Source: Candidatus Firestoneibacteriota bacterium (GTDB lineage Bacteria > Oederibacteriota > D2-FULL-39-29). Taken from it: DNA of 64,000 nt. This document shows, piece after piece, positions 27,021 through 36,971 of the stretch; position 1 is the stretch's first letter, and each line of letters starts with the position of its first letter. The translations under genes were made by a program, and so were the position numbers. The stretch lies in NCBI GenBank assembly GCA_903891415.1, contig CAITEH010000085.1:1-64000 (forward strand), in the 5' to 3' direction. The notes under the pieces are model-generated. The model had not been told where the DNA came from, did not search any database, and saw only the letters and a list, made by a program, of their open reading frames with translations.

Positions 27021-27091
27021 GTAGTTGCTCAATTCATTGAGCGTTTAAAACACCCGCCTTCGCCAAAGCGCCCGATTAATCGGGCAACTAC
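27021..27091. mobile_element. GTAGTTGC...GCAACTAC TIR element (71 bp)
   Basis: Perfect 8-bp TIRs; internal palindromes CTCAATTCATTGAG and CCCGATTAATCGGG. Confidence 0.8.
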
Positions 27092-27197
27092 AAAGTATCC
27101 TATTCCGCTCCAGTTCCATCTGTGTCTGCCTGCGGCGAGATCTCGCCAAAGTTTTGGCGGACCATCAGTCCCCCGGCACTCCGTCGGACGGTAATCC

Positions 27198-27226
27198 TTG
27201 AATATTCCGCTTATTTGTGCTAATTT
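27198..27226 (+). promoter_or_regulatory. lepA promoter TTGAAT-N17-TAATTT, 8 nt from ATG (leaderless)
   Basis: TTGAAT 27198-27203; TAATTT 27221-27226; ATG 27235; no SD. Confidence 0.6.
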
Positions 27227-27234
27227 AGGTCTCT

Positions 27235-29028
27235 ATGGACGTAAATAAAATCCGCAATTTTTGCATAATTGCTCACATTGATCACGGGAAATCCACACTG
27301 GCAGACAGGATACTTGAGTTTACCGGCGCTATTTCCTCACGTGATATGAAAGAACAATTCCTGGATAAAATGGACCTGGAACGGGAACGGGGAATAACCA
27401 TTAAGGCAAAAGCTGTCCGCCTTAATTATCACTCAAAAGACGGTCAGGATTATGTTTTTAATCTGATAGATACCCCGGGGCATGTGGACTTTACCTATGA
27501 AGTTTCAAAATCACTTTTTGCCTGTGAGGGCGCGCTCTTGATAGTTGATGCCTCCCAGGGCGTGGAAGCCCAGACCATCGCCAATTATCATCTGGCGAAA
27601 GACGCGGGACTGCGGGTCATTCCTGTGATAAATAAAATAGACCTGCAGGGAGCCGAACCTGAAAAAGTCCTGCTGCAGCTTGAAGAGCTCGGGCTTAATT
27701 CCGATGAGGCCATCCTCGCGAGCGCCAAGGAAGGCATAGGGACTGAGGCCATTTTAGAGGCCCTGGTCCGCCTGGTGCCTCCTCCCAGAGGCCACGCGGA
27801 AAAACCTTTAAAAGCGCTTATTTTTGATTCTCTCTATGATGTTTACAAAGGGGTTGTGGTATTTTTCAGGATATTTGACGGCAGTATTAAGACCGGCTTC
27901 AAGGCCTTAATGATGCGGGCCGGTAGAACCTTTGAAGTTACAGAAGTCGGTGTTTTTACGCCGGGTATGAAGCAGATAGAATCACTTTCCTGCGGTGAAG
28001 TCGGTTATTATATCGCCAATATCAAAAATGTTTCTGATGTGAAAGTCGGGGACACTATAACAGATTCTTCAAATCCGGTAAAAGCTCCCCTGCCGGGTTA
28101 TAAAGAGATCAAGCCCATGGTTTTTTGCGGTTTTTATCCGGTAAATCCCAATGAGTACAATCTCCTCAAAGACGCCCTGGAAAAATTAAAACTTAATGAT
28201 TCTCCGCTGGTCTTTGAACCGGAATCTTCCCGGGCCCTGGGTTTTGGTTTCCGCTGCGGTTTCCTGGGCCTCTTGCATATGGAAATAGTACAGGAACGGC
28301 TGGAACGCGAATATAATATCAATATGATAGCGACCTGCCCCAACGTAAAATATAAGGTGATAAAACAGGGCGGGGAAGTGGTTGAAATAGATAATCCCGC
28401 GAACCTGCCGGCGCCGGGCGAGATCGCGAAAGTTCTGGAGCCCTACATACTGGTGTCCATTATCACGCCTCCGGAGTTTATGAGCAATATAATGGAACTC
28501 TGTAAAGCCAAGCGCGGGGTCTATGTGGAAAATCAGTACGTTACCACGACCAGGGTCCAGATACACTATGAGATCCCCATGGCCGAAGTAGTTTTTGATT
28601 TTTTTGATATTTTAAAGAGCGTTTCCAAGGGCTATGCTTCCATGGATTATGAATATATAGACCACAGGGATTCCGAGCTGGTCAAGCTTGATATTCTTGT
28701 GGCCACAGAAATAGTGGACGCGCTTTCTATTATCGTGCACCGCGAAAAGGCCTACTCCAAAGGCAAAGAACTGGCGCTCCGGCTTAAAGAAATAATACCC
28801 CGGCAGATGTTCGAAGTCGCCATTCAGGCCGCTATCGGAAGCAAGATAATAGCCCGGGAATCTATACCGGCGCTGAGAAAAAATGTTATCGCGAAATGTT
28901 ACGGCGGAGATATAACCCGGAAAAGGAAACTTCTAGAAAAGCAGAAAGAAGGCAAAAAGAGGATGAAAAAAATAGGCCGGGTGGATATCCCCCAGGAAGC
29001 CTTCCTAGCCGTACTTAAAATACAGTAA
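27235..29028 (+). CDS. lepA: Elongation factor 4
   Basis: [28 protein letters not shown], full-length LepA architecture. Confidence 0.98.
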   Translation: MDVNKIRNFCIIAHIDHGKSTLADRILEFTGAISSRDMKEQFLDKMDLERERGITIKAKAVRLNYHSKDGQDYVFNLIDTPGHVDFTYEVSKSLFACEGALLIVDASQGVEAQTIANYHLAKDAGLRVIPVINKIDLQGAEPEKVLLQLEELGLNSDEAILASAKEGIGTEAILEALVRLVPPPRGHAEKPLKALIFDSLYDVYKGVVVFFRIFDGSIKTGFKALMMRAGRTFEVTEVGVFTPGMKQIESLSCGEVGYYIANIKNVSDVKVGDTITDSSNPVKAPLPGYKEIKPMVFCGFYPVNPNEYNLLKDALEKLKLNDSPLVFEPESSRALGFGFRCGFLGLLHMEIVQERLEREYNINMIATCPNVKYKVIKQGGEVVEIDNPANLPAPGEIAKVLEPYILVSIITPPEFMSNIMELCKAKRGVYVENQYVTTTRVQIHYEIPMAEVVFDFFDILKSVSKGYASMDYEYIDHRDSELVKLDILVATEIVDALSIIVHREKAYSKGKELALRLKEIIPRQMFEVAIQAAIGSKIIARESIPALRKNVIAKCYGGDITRKRKLLEKQKEGKKRMKKIGRVDIPQEAFLAVLKIQ

Positions 29029-29034
29029 AAGAAA

Positions 29035-29097
29035 GGTTCTAGGTGCTAGGTTCTAGGTGTTGGGTGCTAGGTTTTAGGTACTAGGTTTTAGGTTCCA
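29035..29097 (+). repeat. Heptad array, 9 exact-period units
   Basis: GGTTCTA GGTGCTA GGTTCTA GGTGTTG GGTGCTA GGTTTTA GGTACTA GGTTTTA GGTTCCA. Confidence 0.97.
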
Positions 29098-29151
29098 GCT
29101 TTTATCTGTGCCATCTGTCTTAAATCTGTGTCATCAGTTATCGGAGATAAC

Positions 29152-30222
29152 ATGAAAATAGCCATATTCGGAATGCCCCAGTCGGGAAAGAAAACCCTGT
29201 TCACGCTTATTGCGGGAAAGAAACTCACTGAGAATGAACTTTCCGCCAACGCGGCGGTTGAGGGTATTGCGGAGATAATTGACCCGCGGTTTGAAAAACT
29301 TGTCGCTCTGTACAATCCGGAAAGCGTTGCCCGGGCAAGAATAAATGTGACCCTCCTGCCCAAGATAGAAAAGGGCTTTTCTTCAAACTCCGAATTCATT
29401 AATGAACTTGATAAATATGACGCTTTTGTCGCGGTTATCCGGGCTTTTACGAATGAAGCGGTCTATCATGTTTCAGGTACTGTCGATCCGGAAAGGGACC
29501 TGGAAGAGATAGTGATGGAACTTGCATTCAACGATCTTTCCTTTGTTGATAAACGCCTGCAGAAAGTGAGCAATGAAAGAGGGGCAAAGACCCCGCAGAC
29601 CGAGAAGGAAAAGGAAATACTGCCGAAGTTAAAAGCACACCTGGAGAAGGAACTCCCGCTCCGCACACTGGTGCTGGCTCCCGAAGAATTAAAACTTATC
29701 TCCAGCTATCCTCTGGTCACTTTCAAGGAGCTTATTGTGGCTTTGAATATTTCTGAGGAGGACCTTAATAACGCGGAGCTGCTCAAGAGATTCGAGGAAA
29801 AATATAAGGATAAAAAAATAAGTTTTATGGCGGTTTCGGCTAAACTTGAAGGGGAGATAGCAGCTATAGAAAATAGGGAAGAACGCGAGGAATTTTTAAG
29901 ATCCATGAATATCGCGGAACCGGTAGTGGATGTTTTGAAACGCACCTTCTTAAAGGCCATGGACCTTATGTCTTTCTTCGGGGTCGGGTCCGACGAGGTC
30001 AAACAGTGGCTGGTAAAAAAAGATTCTCCGGCGCCAAAAGCCGCCGGGGCCATACACTCCGACCTGGAAAAGGGCTTTATCCGGGCCGAGGTAATGAAAT
30101 ATAAGGAATTGATAGAGGCCGGCAGCGAAGCAAAATTGAAAGAGTCCGGAAAATATTACCTTAAAGGAAAAGATTACATTGTTGAAGACGGAGATATTTT
30201 AAGCATCCGTTTTAATGTCTGA
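29152..30222 (+). CDS. Diverged YchF/DUF933-family protein (degenerate GTPase motifs, TGS-like C-terminus)
   Basis: MKIAIFGMPQSGKKTLF; C-terminal FFGVGSDEVKQWLVKKDSPAPKAAGAIHSDLEKGFIRAEV as in YchF. Confidence 0.85.
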   Translation: MKIAIFGMPQSGKKTLFTLIAGKKLTENELSANAAVEGIAEIIDPRFEKLVALYNPESVARARINVTLLPKIEKGFSSNSEFINELDKYDAFVAVIRAFTNEAVYHVSGTVDPERDLEEIVMELAFNDLSFVDKRLQKVSNERGAKTPQTEKEKEILPKLKAHLEKELPLRTLVLAPEELKLISSYPLVTFKELIVALNISEEDLNNAELLKRFEEKYKDKKISFMAVSAKLEGEIAAIENREEREEFLRSMNIAEPVVDVLKRTFLKAMDLMSFFGVGSDEVKQWLVKKDSPAPKAAGAIHSDLEKGFIRAEVMKYKELIEAGSEAKLKESGKYYLKGKDYIVEDGDILSIRFNV

Positions 30223-31363
30223 ACTTATGCCTGAACCTACCGCGGGCCTTTACGTCCATATACCTTTCTGCCTTTCAAAATGCAGGTACTGCGATTTTAA
30301 TTCGAGCCCGCTGGCAGGCCGGAGCGGCCTGGCCGGTGCTTACCTGGACGCCCTCCTGGAAGAAATAGCCGCAAGGTGCCGGGGCCGGAAGATCAGCACT
30401 GTCTTCGCGGGCGGCGGGACGCCCACCGTTCTGGCGGAGAAAGAGCTTGAAAAACTTATCCGGGGAATATTTAAAAATGCCTGCATAGACAAAAATGCGG
30501 AATTTTCCTGTGAAGCAAATCCCGGAACTTTGACGGCCGCCAAGGCAAAACTTCTGTTTGAACTGGGGGTCAACCGCCTTTCTTTGGGCCTGCAGTCAAC
30601 GGAGGCCAAGATATTGAAGGTACTGGGAAGGGTGCATTCCTGGCCTGATTTTCTGAAAAGCTATGATTTTGCCGGGAAAGCGGGTTTTACGAACATTAAT
30701 GTTGATCTTATCTTCGGGGTTCCCGGGCAGACCCTTTTTGGCCTGAAAAGGGATATTTGTAAAGTAAAAGAACTCAAACCCGCGCATATTTCCATATATA
30801 ATCTCATCCTTGAAGAAGGAACGCAAATGCACGCGGATGTGAAGAACGGCCTTTATGCCCTTCCCGGCGAGGATCTGGATGCCGATATGTATTATATGAT
30901 AAAGGAAATGCTTGAAACAGCCGGCTACGTGCATTATGAGATCTCAAACTTCGCCAGGCCGGGAAAAGAATGCAGGCATAATATAATATACTGGAAGGCA
31001 CAGGATTATATCGGGACGGGCGCGGGGGCCTCCGGAAAGCTCGGAAAAGAAAGGAGCGATAATATAGAGGACCCTGAACAATATATAGTCTTGATTAAAA
31101 AAAACAAAAATGCTATAATACGAAGTCAAAAATTAAGCCGGAAGGAAGAGCTCAGCGAAACTATCTTCCTCGGTTTAAGGATGCTGGAAGGACTAAGCCT
31201 TACCACATTCAAGGAAAGAACTGGTAAGGATTTTTTTGTTTTATTTGAAAAAGAATTCAAAAAACTTTCCGGTCTGGAACTGCTTAAAGAAGAGAACGGC
31301 TTTATAAAATTGACCGGAAAAGGGCTATTTCTTTCGAACGAAGTGTTTGTTGAGTTTGTTTGA
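30215..31363 (+). CDS. hemW: Radical SAM HemW-like (oxygen-independent coproporphyrinogen oxidase-like)
   Basis: GLYVHIPFCLSKCRYCDFNS; FGVPGQT; HISIYNLILEEGT. Confidence 0.93.
   Translation: MSELMPEPTAGLYVHIPFCLSKCRYCDFNSSPLAGRSGLAGAYLDALLEEIAARCRGRKISTVFAGGGTPTVLAEKELEKLIRGIFKNACIDKNAEFSCEANPGTLTAAKAKLLFELGVNRLSLGLQSTEAKILKVLGRVHSWPDFLKSYDFAGKAGFTNINVDLIFGVPGQTLFGLKRDICKVKELKPAHISIYNLILEEGTQMHADVKNGLYALPGEDLDADMYYMIKEMLETAGYVHYEISNFARPGKECRHNIIYWKAQDYIGTGAGASGKLGKERSDNIEDPEQYIVLIKKNKNAIIRSQKLSRKEELSETIFLGLRMLEGLSLTTFKERTGKDFFVLFEKEFKKLSGLELLKEENGFIKLTGKGLFLSNEVFVEFV
31091..31119 (+). promoter_or_regulatory. Intragenic promoter TTGATT-N17-TATAAT inside hemW
   Basis: TTGATT 31091-31096, TGC TATAAT 31114-31119; about 265 bp before rplM. 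Confidence 0.55.
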
Positions 31364-31383
31364 AATTACAGGAGGAAAGTAAA

Positions 31384-31812
31384 GTGAAGAGTTATCAGAT
31401 CAAACCCGCCGAAGTCGTGCGGAAATGGTATATCATTGACGGGGCCGATAAAATACTGGGCAGGATAGCTTCAAGAGCCGCCATGGCCGTTATGGGCAAG
31501 AACAAACCTATCTATACCCCCAATGTGGACTGCGGTGATTTTGTTATAGTTATCAACGCCGACAAAATAAAATTAACAGGCAAGAAACTGGAACAAAAAC
31601 TTGATTTCACGCATTCAGGATATCCGACCGGTGATAAATACACGCCTTACGGCATCCTTATGAAAAAGAATCCCGAAAGAGCCGTAATGCTTGCCGTAAA
31701 AGGCATGCTGCCCAAGAATAAACTCAGGGACAGAATGATCAAAAGAATTAAATCATACCAGGGTGACAAGCACCCGCATACAGCGGAAAAGCCCGTAACC
31801 ATTAAAGTTTAA
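31384..31812 (+). CDS. rplM: 50S ribosomal protein L13 (GTG start likely)
   Basis: RKWYIIDGADKILGRIAS...MLPKNKLRDRMIKRIKSYQGDKHPH; SD GGAGG before GTG 31384. Confidence 0.97.
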   Translation: MKSYQIKPAEVVRKWYIIDGADKILGRIASRAAMAVMGKNKPIYTPNVDCGDFVIVINADKIKLTGKKLEQKLDFTHSGYPTGDKYTPYGILMKKNPERAVMLAVKGMLPKNKLRDRMIKRIKSYQGDKHPHTAEKPVTIKV

Positions 31813-31825
31813 GGAGGAGATTAAA

Positions 31826-32230
31826 TTGCAGGAAACTACCAAGAAAAAGAAAGGTTTAGTGGTTGGCAGGCGTAAAACTGCCATTGCCAATGTAAGAATT
31901 ATTGACGGCGACGGCAAAATTACGGTGAATAACAGAAAATTCGAAGAATTTTTTCCCAGGCCGGTGCATCAGATCTTTGTAAAAAAGGCCATAGAGCTTT
32001 TGGGCCTTAATTCCAAGATAGATGTTTACGCGAAAGTCAGGGGCGGAGGTATTACGGGCCAGGCGGAAGCGATGAAGCTGGGTATAGCAAGAGCCCTGAT
32101 CCAGTATAATCCTGATTACAGGTCTTTGTTATCCCAGAACGGTTTACTGCTCCGGGATCCGAGAATGGTTGAAAGAAAGAAATGCGGCAGGGCAGGGGCA
32201 AGGAAGAGATTCCAGTTCAGCAAGCGTTAA
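31826..32230 (+). CDS. rpsI: 30S ribosomal protein S9 (TTG start)
   Basis: GRRKTAIANVRI...GLLLRDPRMVERKKCGRAGARKRFQFSKR. Confidence 0.97.
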   Translation: MQETTKKKKGLVVGRRKTAIANVRIIDGDGKITVNNRKFEEFFPRPVHQIFVKKAIELLGLNSKIDVYAKVRGGGITGQAEAMKLGIARALIQYNPDYRSLLSQNGLLLRDPRMVERKKCGRAGARKRFQFSKR

Positions 32231-32252
32231 TTTTACTATAATAAATAACCCT

Positions 32253-32295
32253 AAACCCGCTCTGTCGGAAACGGCAGAGCGGGTTTCTCTTTTTC
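32253..32295 (+). terminator. Rho-independent terminator after rpsI
   Basis: AAACCCGCTCTGTCGgaaaCGGCAGAGCGGGTTT followed by CTCTTTTTC. Confidence 0.92.
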
Positions 32296-32311
32296 TAAAG
32301 TAAAGGAAAAG

Positions 32312-32336
32312 CTGGGTGCTAGGTCCTGGGTGTTGG
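32312..32336 (+). repeat. Heptad array, plus-orientation arm
   Basis: GGTGCTA GGTCCTG GGTGTTG G. Confidence 0.8.
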
Positions 32337-32396
32337 AAGAGGAAAAGAGCAAGATAAAAAGTGACAGGTGCTGGGAAAAAAGAAAAAGGAAATTCC

Positions 32397-32459
32397 TAAT
32401 TCCTAATACCTAGCACCTAGTACCCAGAACCCAGAACCTTTTACCTCGTACCCATAACG
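32397..32459 (-). repeat. Heptad array, inverted arm, 9 units
   Basis: TAATTCC TAATACC TAGCACC TAGTACC CAGAACC CAGAACC TTTTACC TCGTACC CATAACG. Confidence 0.95.
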
Positions 32460-32482
32460 TTTTCTTATTGAAGGACCGACTT

Positions 32483-33802
32483 TTGAACAAAACCTTTTTC
32501 ATTCATACTTTTGGGTGTCAGATGAATCAATATGATTCTGAACTTGTTACCGGAATACTGGAAAAGGAAGGCCTCAGCAGGGTTGATGCTTATGAAAAAG
32601 CGGACCTCTGCCTCGTTAACTCCTGTTCGGTGCGGGAACTGGCCGCGCAAAAGGCCAGAAGCGAGCTGGGGTTATTCGCTTTATATAAAAGGCGGAGCAG
32701 AAAAAAAGTTTACTACGGAATAATCGGCTGTTTGGCCGAACAGGAGGGGAAAAACCTGTTCAAGAAATTTCCTGATATGGATCTTATAGCCGGGCCCGCG
32801 CATGAAAGGCAGCTCGGACAGTATGTAAGTTCCATACTCGCGGGCAACGGGCCTGTTATTAAGACCGGAGAAGGCGTTCAGGATTGGGATGTTGACGCGC
32901 TGATAAAAAGGGAAAACAGCAGAAGTGCCTGGGTTACGGTAAGCAAAGGGTGCAATTCTTTCTGTTCTTACTGTGTAGTCCCGTATGCCAGGGGCAGGGA
33001 AGAGAGCCGCCCGTTTTCGGCCATTGTCAGGGAAATTAAGGCGCTTACAGGCAGGGGCTATAAGGAAATAAATCTTCTGGGCCAGAATGTAAATACTTAC
33101 GGCCGGGACCTTAAAGGCGCCGCCGCGGGCAAAGATTTTTCTGCCCTCCTTAAAGAAGTAAATTCACTCCCCGGGGATTTTTGGGTACGTTTCTGGACTT
33201 CGCATCCAAAAGACATCCCCGACACACTGATAGATGCCGTGGCCTCGGGAAAAAAGATCTGCCCGCTGTTCCACCTGCCGGTCCAGTCAGGCTCTGATGC
33301 CATACTTAAAGCCATGAACAGAAAATATACGGCCGGGCAGTATCTTGAAATAACGGAAAAGATCAGAAAAAAAATTCCCGGAGCCGCCATTTCAACGGAT
33401 TTTATTGTGGGCTTTCCCGGGGAAACAGAAAAAGATCTTGAGTTATCGCTTGAACTGTACAGGAAGGCCCGGTTTGATACCGCGTTTACCTATAAGTATT
33501 CCCCCAGAAAAGGGACCCGGGCTTTTGACCTGAAAGATGAGGTCAGTAAGGACGTGAAGGAAGAAAGATTAAGGGCGCTTATGACCCTGCAAAAAGAGCT
33601 GGGCCTGGAGATCAACAGGCAGTTCATCGGCACGGTAAGGGACGTCATGCTTTCGGCTCCCGGGCCGGGGCCGGCCGGCGGGCGTGACAGGACGAACAGG
33701 CCTTTCCTGGTGGAAGGAGTCAAGAAATACAAGGAAGGCGAAATTGTCAGCGTCAAGGTTACGGGTGCGGCGCCGTTCAGCCTTAAAGGAATAAGTCTAT
33801 AA
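32483..33802 (+). CDS. miaB: tRNA-2-methylthio-N6-dimethylallyladenosine synthase (TTG start after AAGGA)
   Basis: FFIHTFGCQMNQYDSE; GCNSFCSYCVVPYARGREESR; TRAM-like C-terminus. Confidence 0.95.
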   Translation: MNKTFFIHTFGCQMNQYDSELVTGILEKEGLSRVDAYEKADLCLVNSCSVRELAAQKARSELGLFALYKRRSRKKVYYGIIGCLAEQEGKNLFKKFPDMDLIAGPAHERQLGQYVSSILAGNGPVIKTGEGVQDWDVDALIKRENSRSAWVTVSKGCNSFCSYCVVPYARGREESRPFSAIVREIKALTGRGYKEINLLGQNVNTYGRDLKGAAAGKDFSALLKEVNSLPGDFWVRFWTSHPKDIPDTLIDAVASGKKICPLFHLPVQSGSDAILKAMNRKYTAGQYLEITEKIRKKIPGAAISTDFIVGFPGETEKDLELSLELYRKARFDTAFTYKYSPRKGTRAFDLKDEVSKDVKEERLRALMTLQKELGLEINRQFIGTVRDVMLSAPGPGPAGGRDRTNRPFLVEGVKKYKEGEIVSVKVTGAAPFSLKGISL

Positions 33803-33834
33803 TGGTCTATAAAAGTCTGTAAGAGTCTGTAAAG
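33795..33834 (+). repeat. Period-10 array
   Basis: GTCTATAATG GTCTATAAAA GTCTGTAAGA GTCTGTAAAG. Confidence 0.85.
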
Positions 33835-33846
33835 GAGAAAATTATT

Positions 33847-34527
33847 GTGGAAATTATCAAGACCGACGAAAAGCTGCTAACCTCTCCCATGACCGTTAAG
33901 GAACTCCTTATTTATTATTCCTGCGTTAAAGGTAAGATAAGGGGCCGGCTTAAAGAGTTTGAAGAGGCAGGCAAAGAGAACGACCGGAGATTATTTGAAG
34001 AACTTTGTTTTTGTATCTTTACCGCGAATGCTTCCGCGAAGATGGGCGCTGTCTGCGTAGAAAGGATACGCCCGGTGCTTTTGACCGCTTCTGCGGCGGA
34101 ACTTCAGGAAAAAATAAAGGGGCATTACCGCTTCTGGCGGATAAGGCCTGAATATATCGTGCATACAAGAGAGTATCTGAGGAAGGAATACGGGCTGAAA
34201 ATGCGGAAATTACTGGACTCTTTTAAAGACCGTGATTCGCTAAGGGATTTCTTCGCGAAAAATAAGGGAATTAAGGGGATAGGTTATAAAGAGGCCAGTC
34301 ATTTTCTGCGGAATATCGGCATAAAAGGTTATGGCATAATGGATAAACATATCTTAAAATGCCTCTGTGAATTTGGTATAATATGCGAAGTTAAGCCGGT
34401 CAATACCAAAGAAAAATACCTGGCAATGGAAGAAAAGCTTAAAGAGTTTTCAAAAAAAATAAAAGTTGATCTGGACGAACTTGACCTGCTGCTTTGGTCC
34501 AGCAAGACGGGGGAAATACTTAAGTAA
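33847..34527 (+). CDS. N-glycosylase/DNA lyase, Ogg2-like
   Basis: FTANASAKMG...GIKGIGYKEASHFLRNIG (HhH)...IMDKHILK. Confidence 0.88.
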   Translation: MEIIKTDEKLLTSPMTVKELLIYYSCVKGKIRGRLKEFEEAGKENDRRLFEELCFCIFTANASAKMGAVCVERIRPVLLTASAAELQEKIKGHYRFWRIRPEYIVHTREYLRKEYGLKMRKLLDSFKDRDSLRDFFAKNKGIKGIGYKEASHFLRNIGIKGYGIMDKHILKCLCEFGIICEVKPVNTKEKYLAMEEKLKEFSKKIKVDLDELDLLLWSSKTGEILK

Positions 34528-34559
34528 CGATTACTAATAACTAATTGCTGATTGCTGAT
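34525..34559 (-). repeat. AT-rich heptad array (inverted relative to 13688)
   Basis: TAACGAT TACTAAT AACTAAT TGCTGAT TGCTGAT. Confidence 0.7.
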
Positions 34560-34568
34560 AAAGGAAAA

Positions 34569-35318
34569 ATGAAAAAGAGGATAGTGGGGATGATACCGGC
34601 CAGGCTCGGGTCGACGCGGTTTCCGGAGAAAGTTCTTGCTCCCATTCTCGGAAAGCCCATGCTCTGGTGGGTCTGGAAAGAGGCAAAGAAAGTAAAATGT
34701 TTGTCCGAGGTTTATATTGCTACCGATAGTAAAAAGATATTTGAGGTTGTTGAAAAATTCGGGGGCAAGCCGGTTATGACCTCCAAAAAGCATAAAAGCG
34801 GTACGGACAGGATAGCTGAAGCGGTTAAGGGTATTAAAGCAGATATAGTGGTGAACATTCAGGGTGATGAACCTTTAATAAAAGCCGCCATGATAGCCCG
34901 GGCCGCCGGGCCGCTCCTAAAAGACGCCGGCCTCCGCATGAGCACGCTTGTTTACAGGTCCGCGGACAAAAAGCTTCTTAAGGACGGCAATATAGTCAAA
35001 GTCGCGGTGGATAAGAACGGGTACGCGCTGTATTTTTCCAGAGCTGTTATACCCTCCCTGGAAAGAGCCGTGAGTTTTGAGTATTTTTTTAAGCACATCG
35101 GGGTCTACGTTTATAGAAAAGATTTTCTCCTAAAATATGTTAAAATGAAGCAGACCAGAATGGAAAAGATAGAAAAACTTGAGCAGCTGCGGGTGCTGGA
35201 AAACGGCTTTAAGATCAAGACCGTGGAGACGCCGTTTGACACGCTGCCCGTGGATACGAAGCAGGAATTGGCCAGGGTCATAAAAATAATAAAAAAGGGC
35301 GGGCTAAAGCGGCCTTAA
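34569..35318 (+). CDS. kdsB: 3-deoxy-manno-octulosonate cytidylyltransferase
   Basis: GMIPARLGSTRFPEKVLAPI; VNIQGDEPLI; HIGVYVYRKDFLL. Confidence 0.96.
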   Translation: MKKRIVGMIPARLGSTRFPEKVLAPILGKPMLWWVWKEAKKVKCLSEVYIATDSKKIFEVVEKFGGKPVMTSKKHKSGTDRIAEAVKGIKADIVVNIQGDEPLIKAAMIARAAGPLLKDAGLRMSTLVYRSADKKLLKDGNIVKVAVDKNGYALYFSRAVIPSLERAVSFEYFFKHIGVYVYRKDFLLKYVKMKQTRMEKIEKLEQLRVLENGFKIKTVETPFDTLPVDTKQELARVIKIIKKGGLKRP

Positions 35319-35339
35319 AATATTTTTAAGGAGAGTCTG

Positions 35340-36971
35340 ATGGCAAAGTTTATATTTGTGACGGGGGGTGTTGTTTCCTCACTGGGTAAAGGCATTACAA
35401 GCGCGTCCATAGGATGCCTGCTTGAATCAAGGGGCTTGAAGGTCACTCTCCAGAAATTTGATCCCTATATAAATGTTGATCCCGGCACCATGAACCCTTA
35501 CCAGCACGGTGAGGTTTTTGTGACCGATGACGGCGCGGAAACCGACCTGGATCTGGGCCATTACGAAAGATTTACCAGCGCGGTCCTTACCCGGGACAAC
35601 AACATAACGACCGGCCAGATATATAATTCGGTGATCTCGAAGGAAAGAAAAGGCGAATACCTGGGGAAGACCATCCAGGTGATACCGCATATCACAAATG
35701 AGATCAAAGAAAGGATCCACAAAGTTGCCCGGGACAAGGAAGTTGACGTGGCCATAATTGAAATAGGCGGAACTGTCGGAGATATCGAATCCCTGCCGTT
35801 CCTTGAAGCGATCAGGCAGTTCAAAAAAGATGTAGGAAAAGAAAATGTTATCTACGTACATGTGACCCTGGTGCCGCACATCAGCACGGCCGGTGAATTA
35901 AAGACCAAACCCACCCAGCATTCGGTGGCCCAGCTCAGGGGCATCGGTATTCAGCCGGACATTCTTATTTGCCGTTCCCAGCGGCCTCTCACAAAAGATG
36001 TAAGGAACAAACTGGCGCTGTTTTGTAATGTGGAGGAAGAAGGAGTTATCCAGAATCTGGACGCGCAATCGGTATACGAACTTCCGCTCATGCTCAAGGA
36101 AGACGGGCTGGATATAATAATAATGAAATTATTAAATCTGCGGTACGGAAAACAAAATATCTCCAGCTGGGAAAAGGCCGTGCAGAAAATAGTAAATCCT
36201 TCCAAAACGGTCAATATAGGTATAGTCGGAAAATACGTGGAATTGCTGGATGCCTATAAGAGTATTATTGAGGCCTTCGTGCACGCAGGCAGTGCCAATG
36301 ATGCCAGAGTTAAACTGTGCTGGATAGAAGCGGATTCGGTCATCAAATGCGGCGCTAAAGCATCTCTTTGCGAGGTGGACGGGATCCTGGTTCCCGGAGG
36401 TTTTGGGGGCAGGGGCATTGAAGGCAAAATAGAGGCCATCAGATATGCCCGGGAGAATAAAATGCCGTTTTTCGGTATCTGCCTCGGCATGCAGTGCGCG
36501 GTCATTGAGTTCGCCCGGAATGTGGCGGGGCTTAAGGACGCGAACAGCACGGAATTCGATGAAAAAACCACCCATAAAGTAATAACCCTGCTGGACAGCC
36601 AGCGGAATGTTACCGATAAAGGCGGTACCATGCGCCTCGGGGCCTGGGACTGCAAGCTTGCAAGGGATACCAAGTCCTTTGAGGCCTACGGAAAAGAACT
36701 GATCTCTGAGCGCCACAGGCACAGATATGAATTCAATAATGAATACCGGCAGGCCTTTAAAACAAAAGGTTTGAAACTGGCCGGGACCACAATGGACGGG
36801 GGACTGGTGGAAATAGTTGAGCTTCCATCCCACCCCTGGTTTGTAGGAGTCCAGTTCCATCCGGAATTCAAGTCCAGGCCTTTAAGCCCGCACCCGCTAT
36901 TTGCAAACTTTGTAAAAGCAGCGCTTGCAGGGAAGGAAAAACAGCCTCCTGTTAAAAAGAAGGTAAAATGA
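35340..36971 (+). CDS. pyrG: CTP synthase
   Basis: [21 protein letters not shown]-terminal GATase FFGICLGMQ. Confidence 0.99.
   Translation: MAKFIFVTGGVVSSLGKGITSASIGCLLESRGLKVTLQKFDPYINVDPGTMNPYQHGEVFVTDDGAETDLDLGHYERFTSAVLTRDNNITTGQIYNSVISKERKGEYLGKTIQVIPHITNEIKERIHKVARDKEVDVAIIEIGGTVGDIESLPFLEAIRQFKKDVGKENVIYVHVTLVPHISTAGELKTKPTQHSVAQLRGIGIQPDILICRSQRPLTKDVRNKLALFCNVEEEGVIQNLDAQSVYELPLMLKEDGLDIIIMKLLNLRYGKQNISSWEKAVQKIVNPSKTVNIGIVGKYVELLDAYKSIIEAFVHAGSANDARVKLCWIEADSVIKCGAKASLCEVDGILVPGGFGGRGIEGKIEAIRYARENKMPFFGICLGMQCAVIEFARNVAGLKDANSTEFDEKTTHKVITLLDSQRNVTDKGGTMRLGAWDCKLARDTKSFEAYGKELISERHRHRYEFNNEYRQAFKTKGLKLAGTTMDGGLVEIVELPSHPWFVGVQFHPEFKSRPLSPHPLFANFVKAALAGKEKQPPVKKKVK

Noticed and set aside
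26931-27194. 87-aa plus ORF downstream of the PorV-like gene
   Set aside because: Spans the TIR element and palindrome repeats; non-coding composition.
34354-34382. TTAAAA-N17-TATAAT within the Ogg2-like gene
   Set aside because: Weak -35 and AT-rich codon context; not confident enough to call a promoter.
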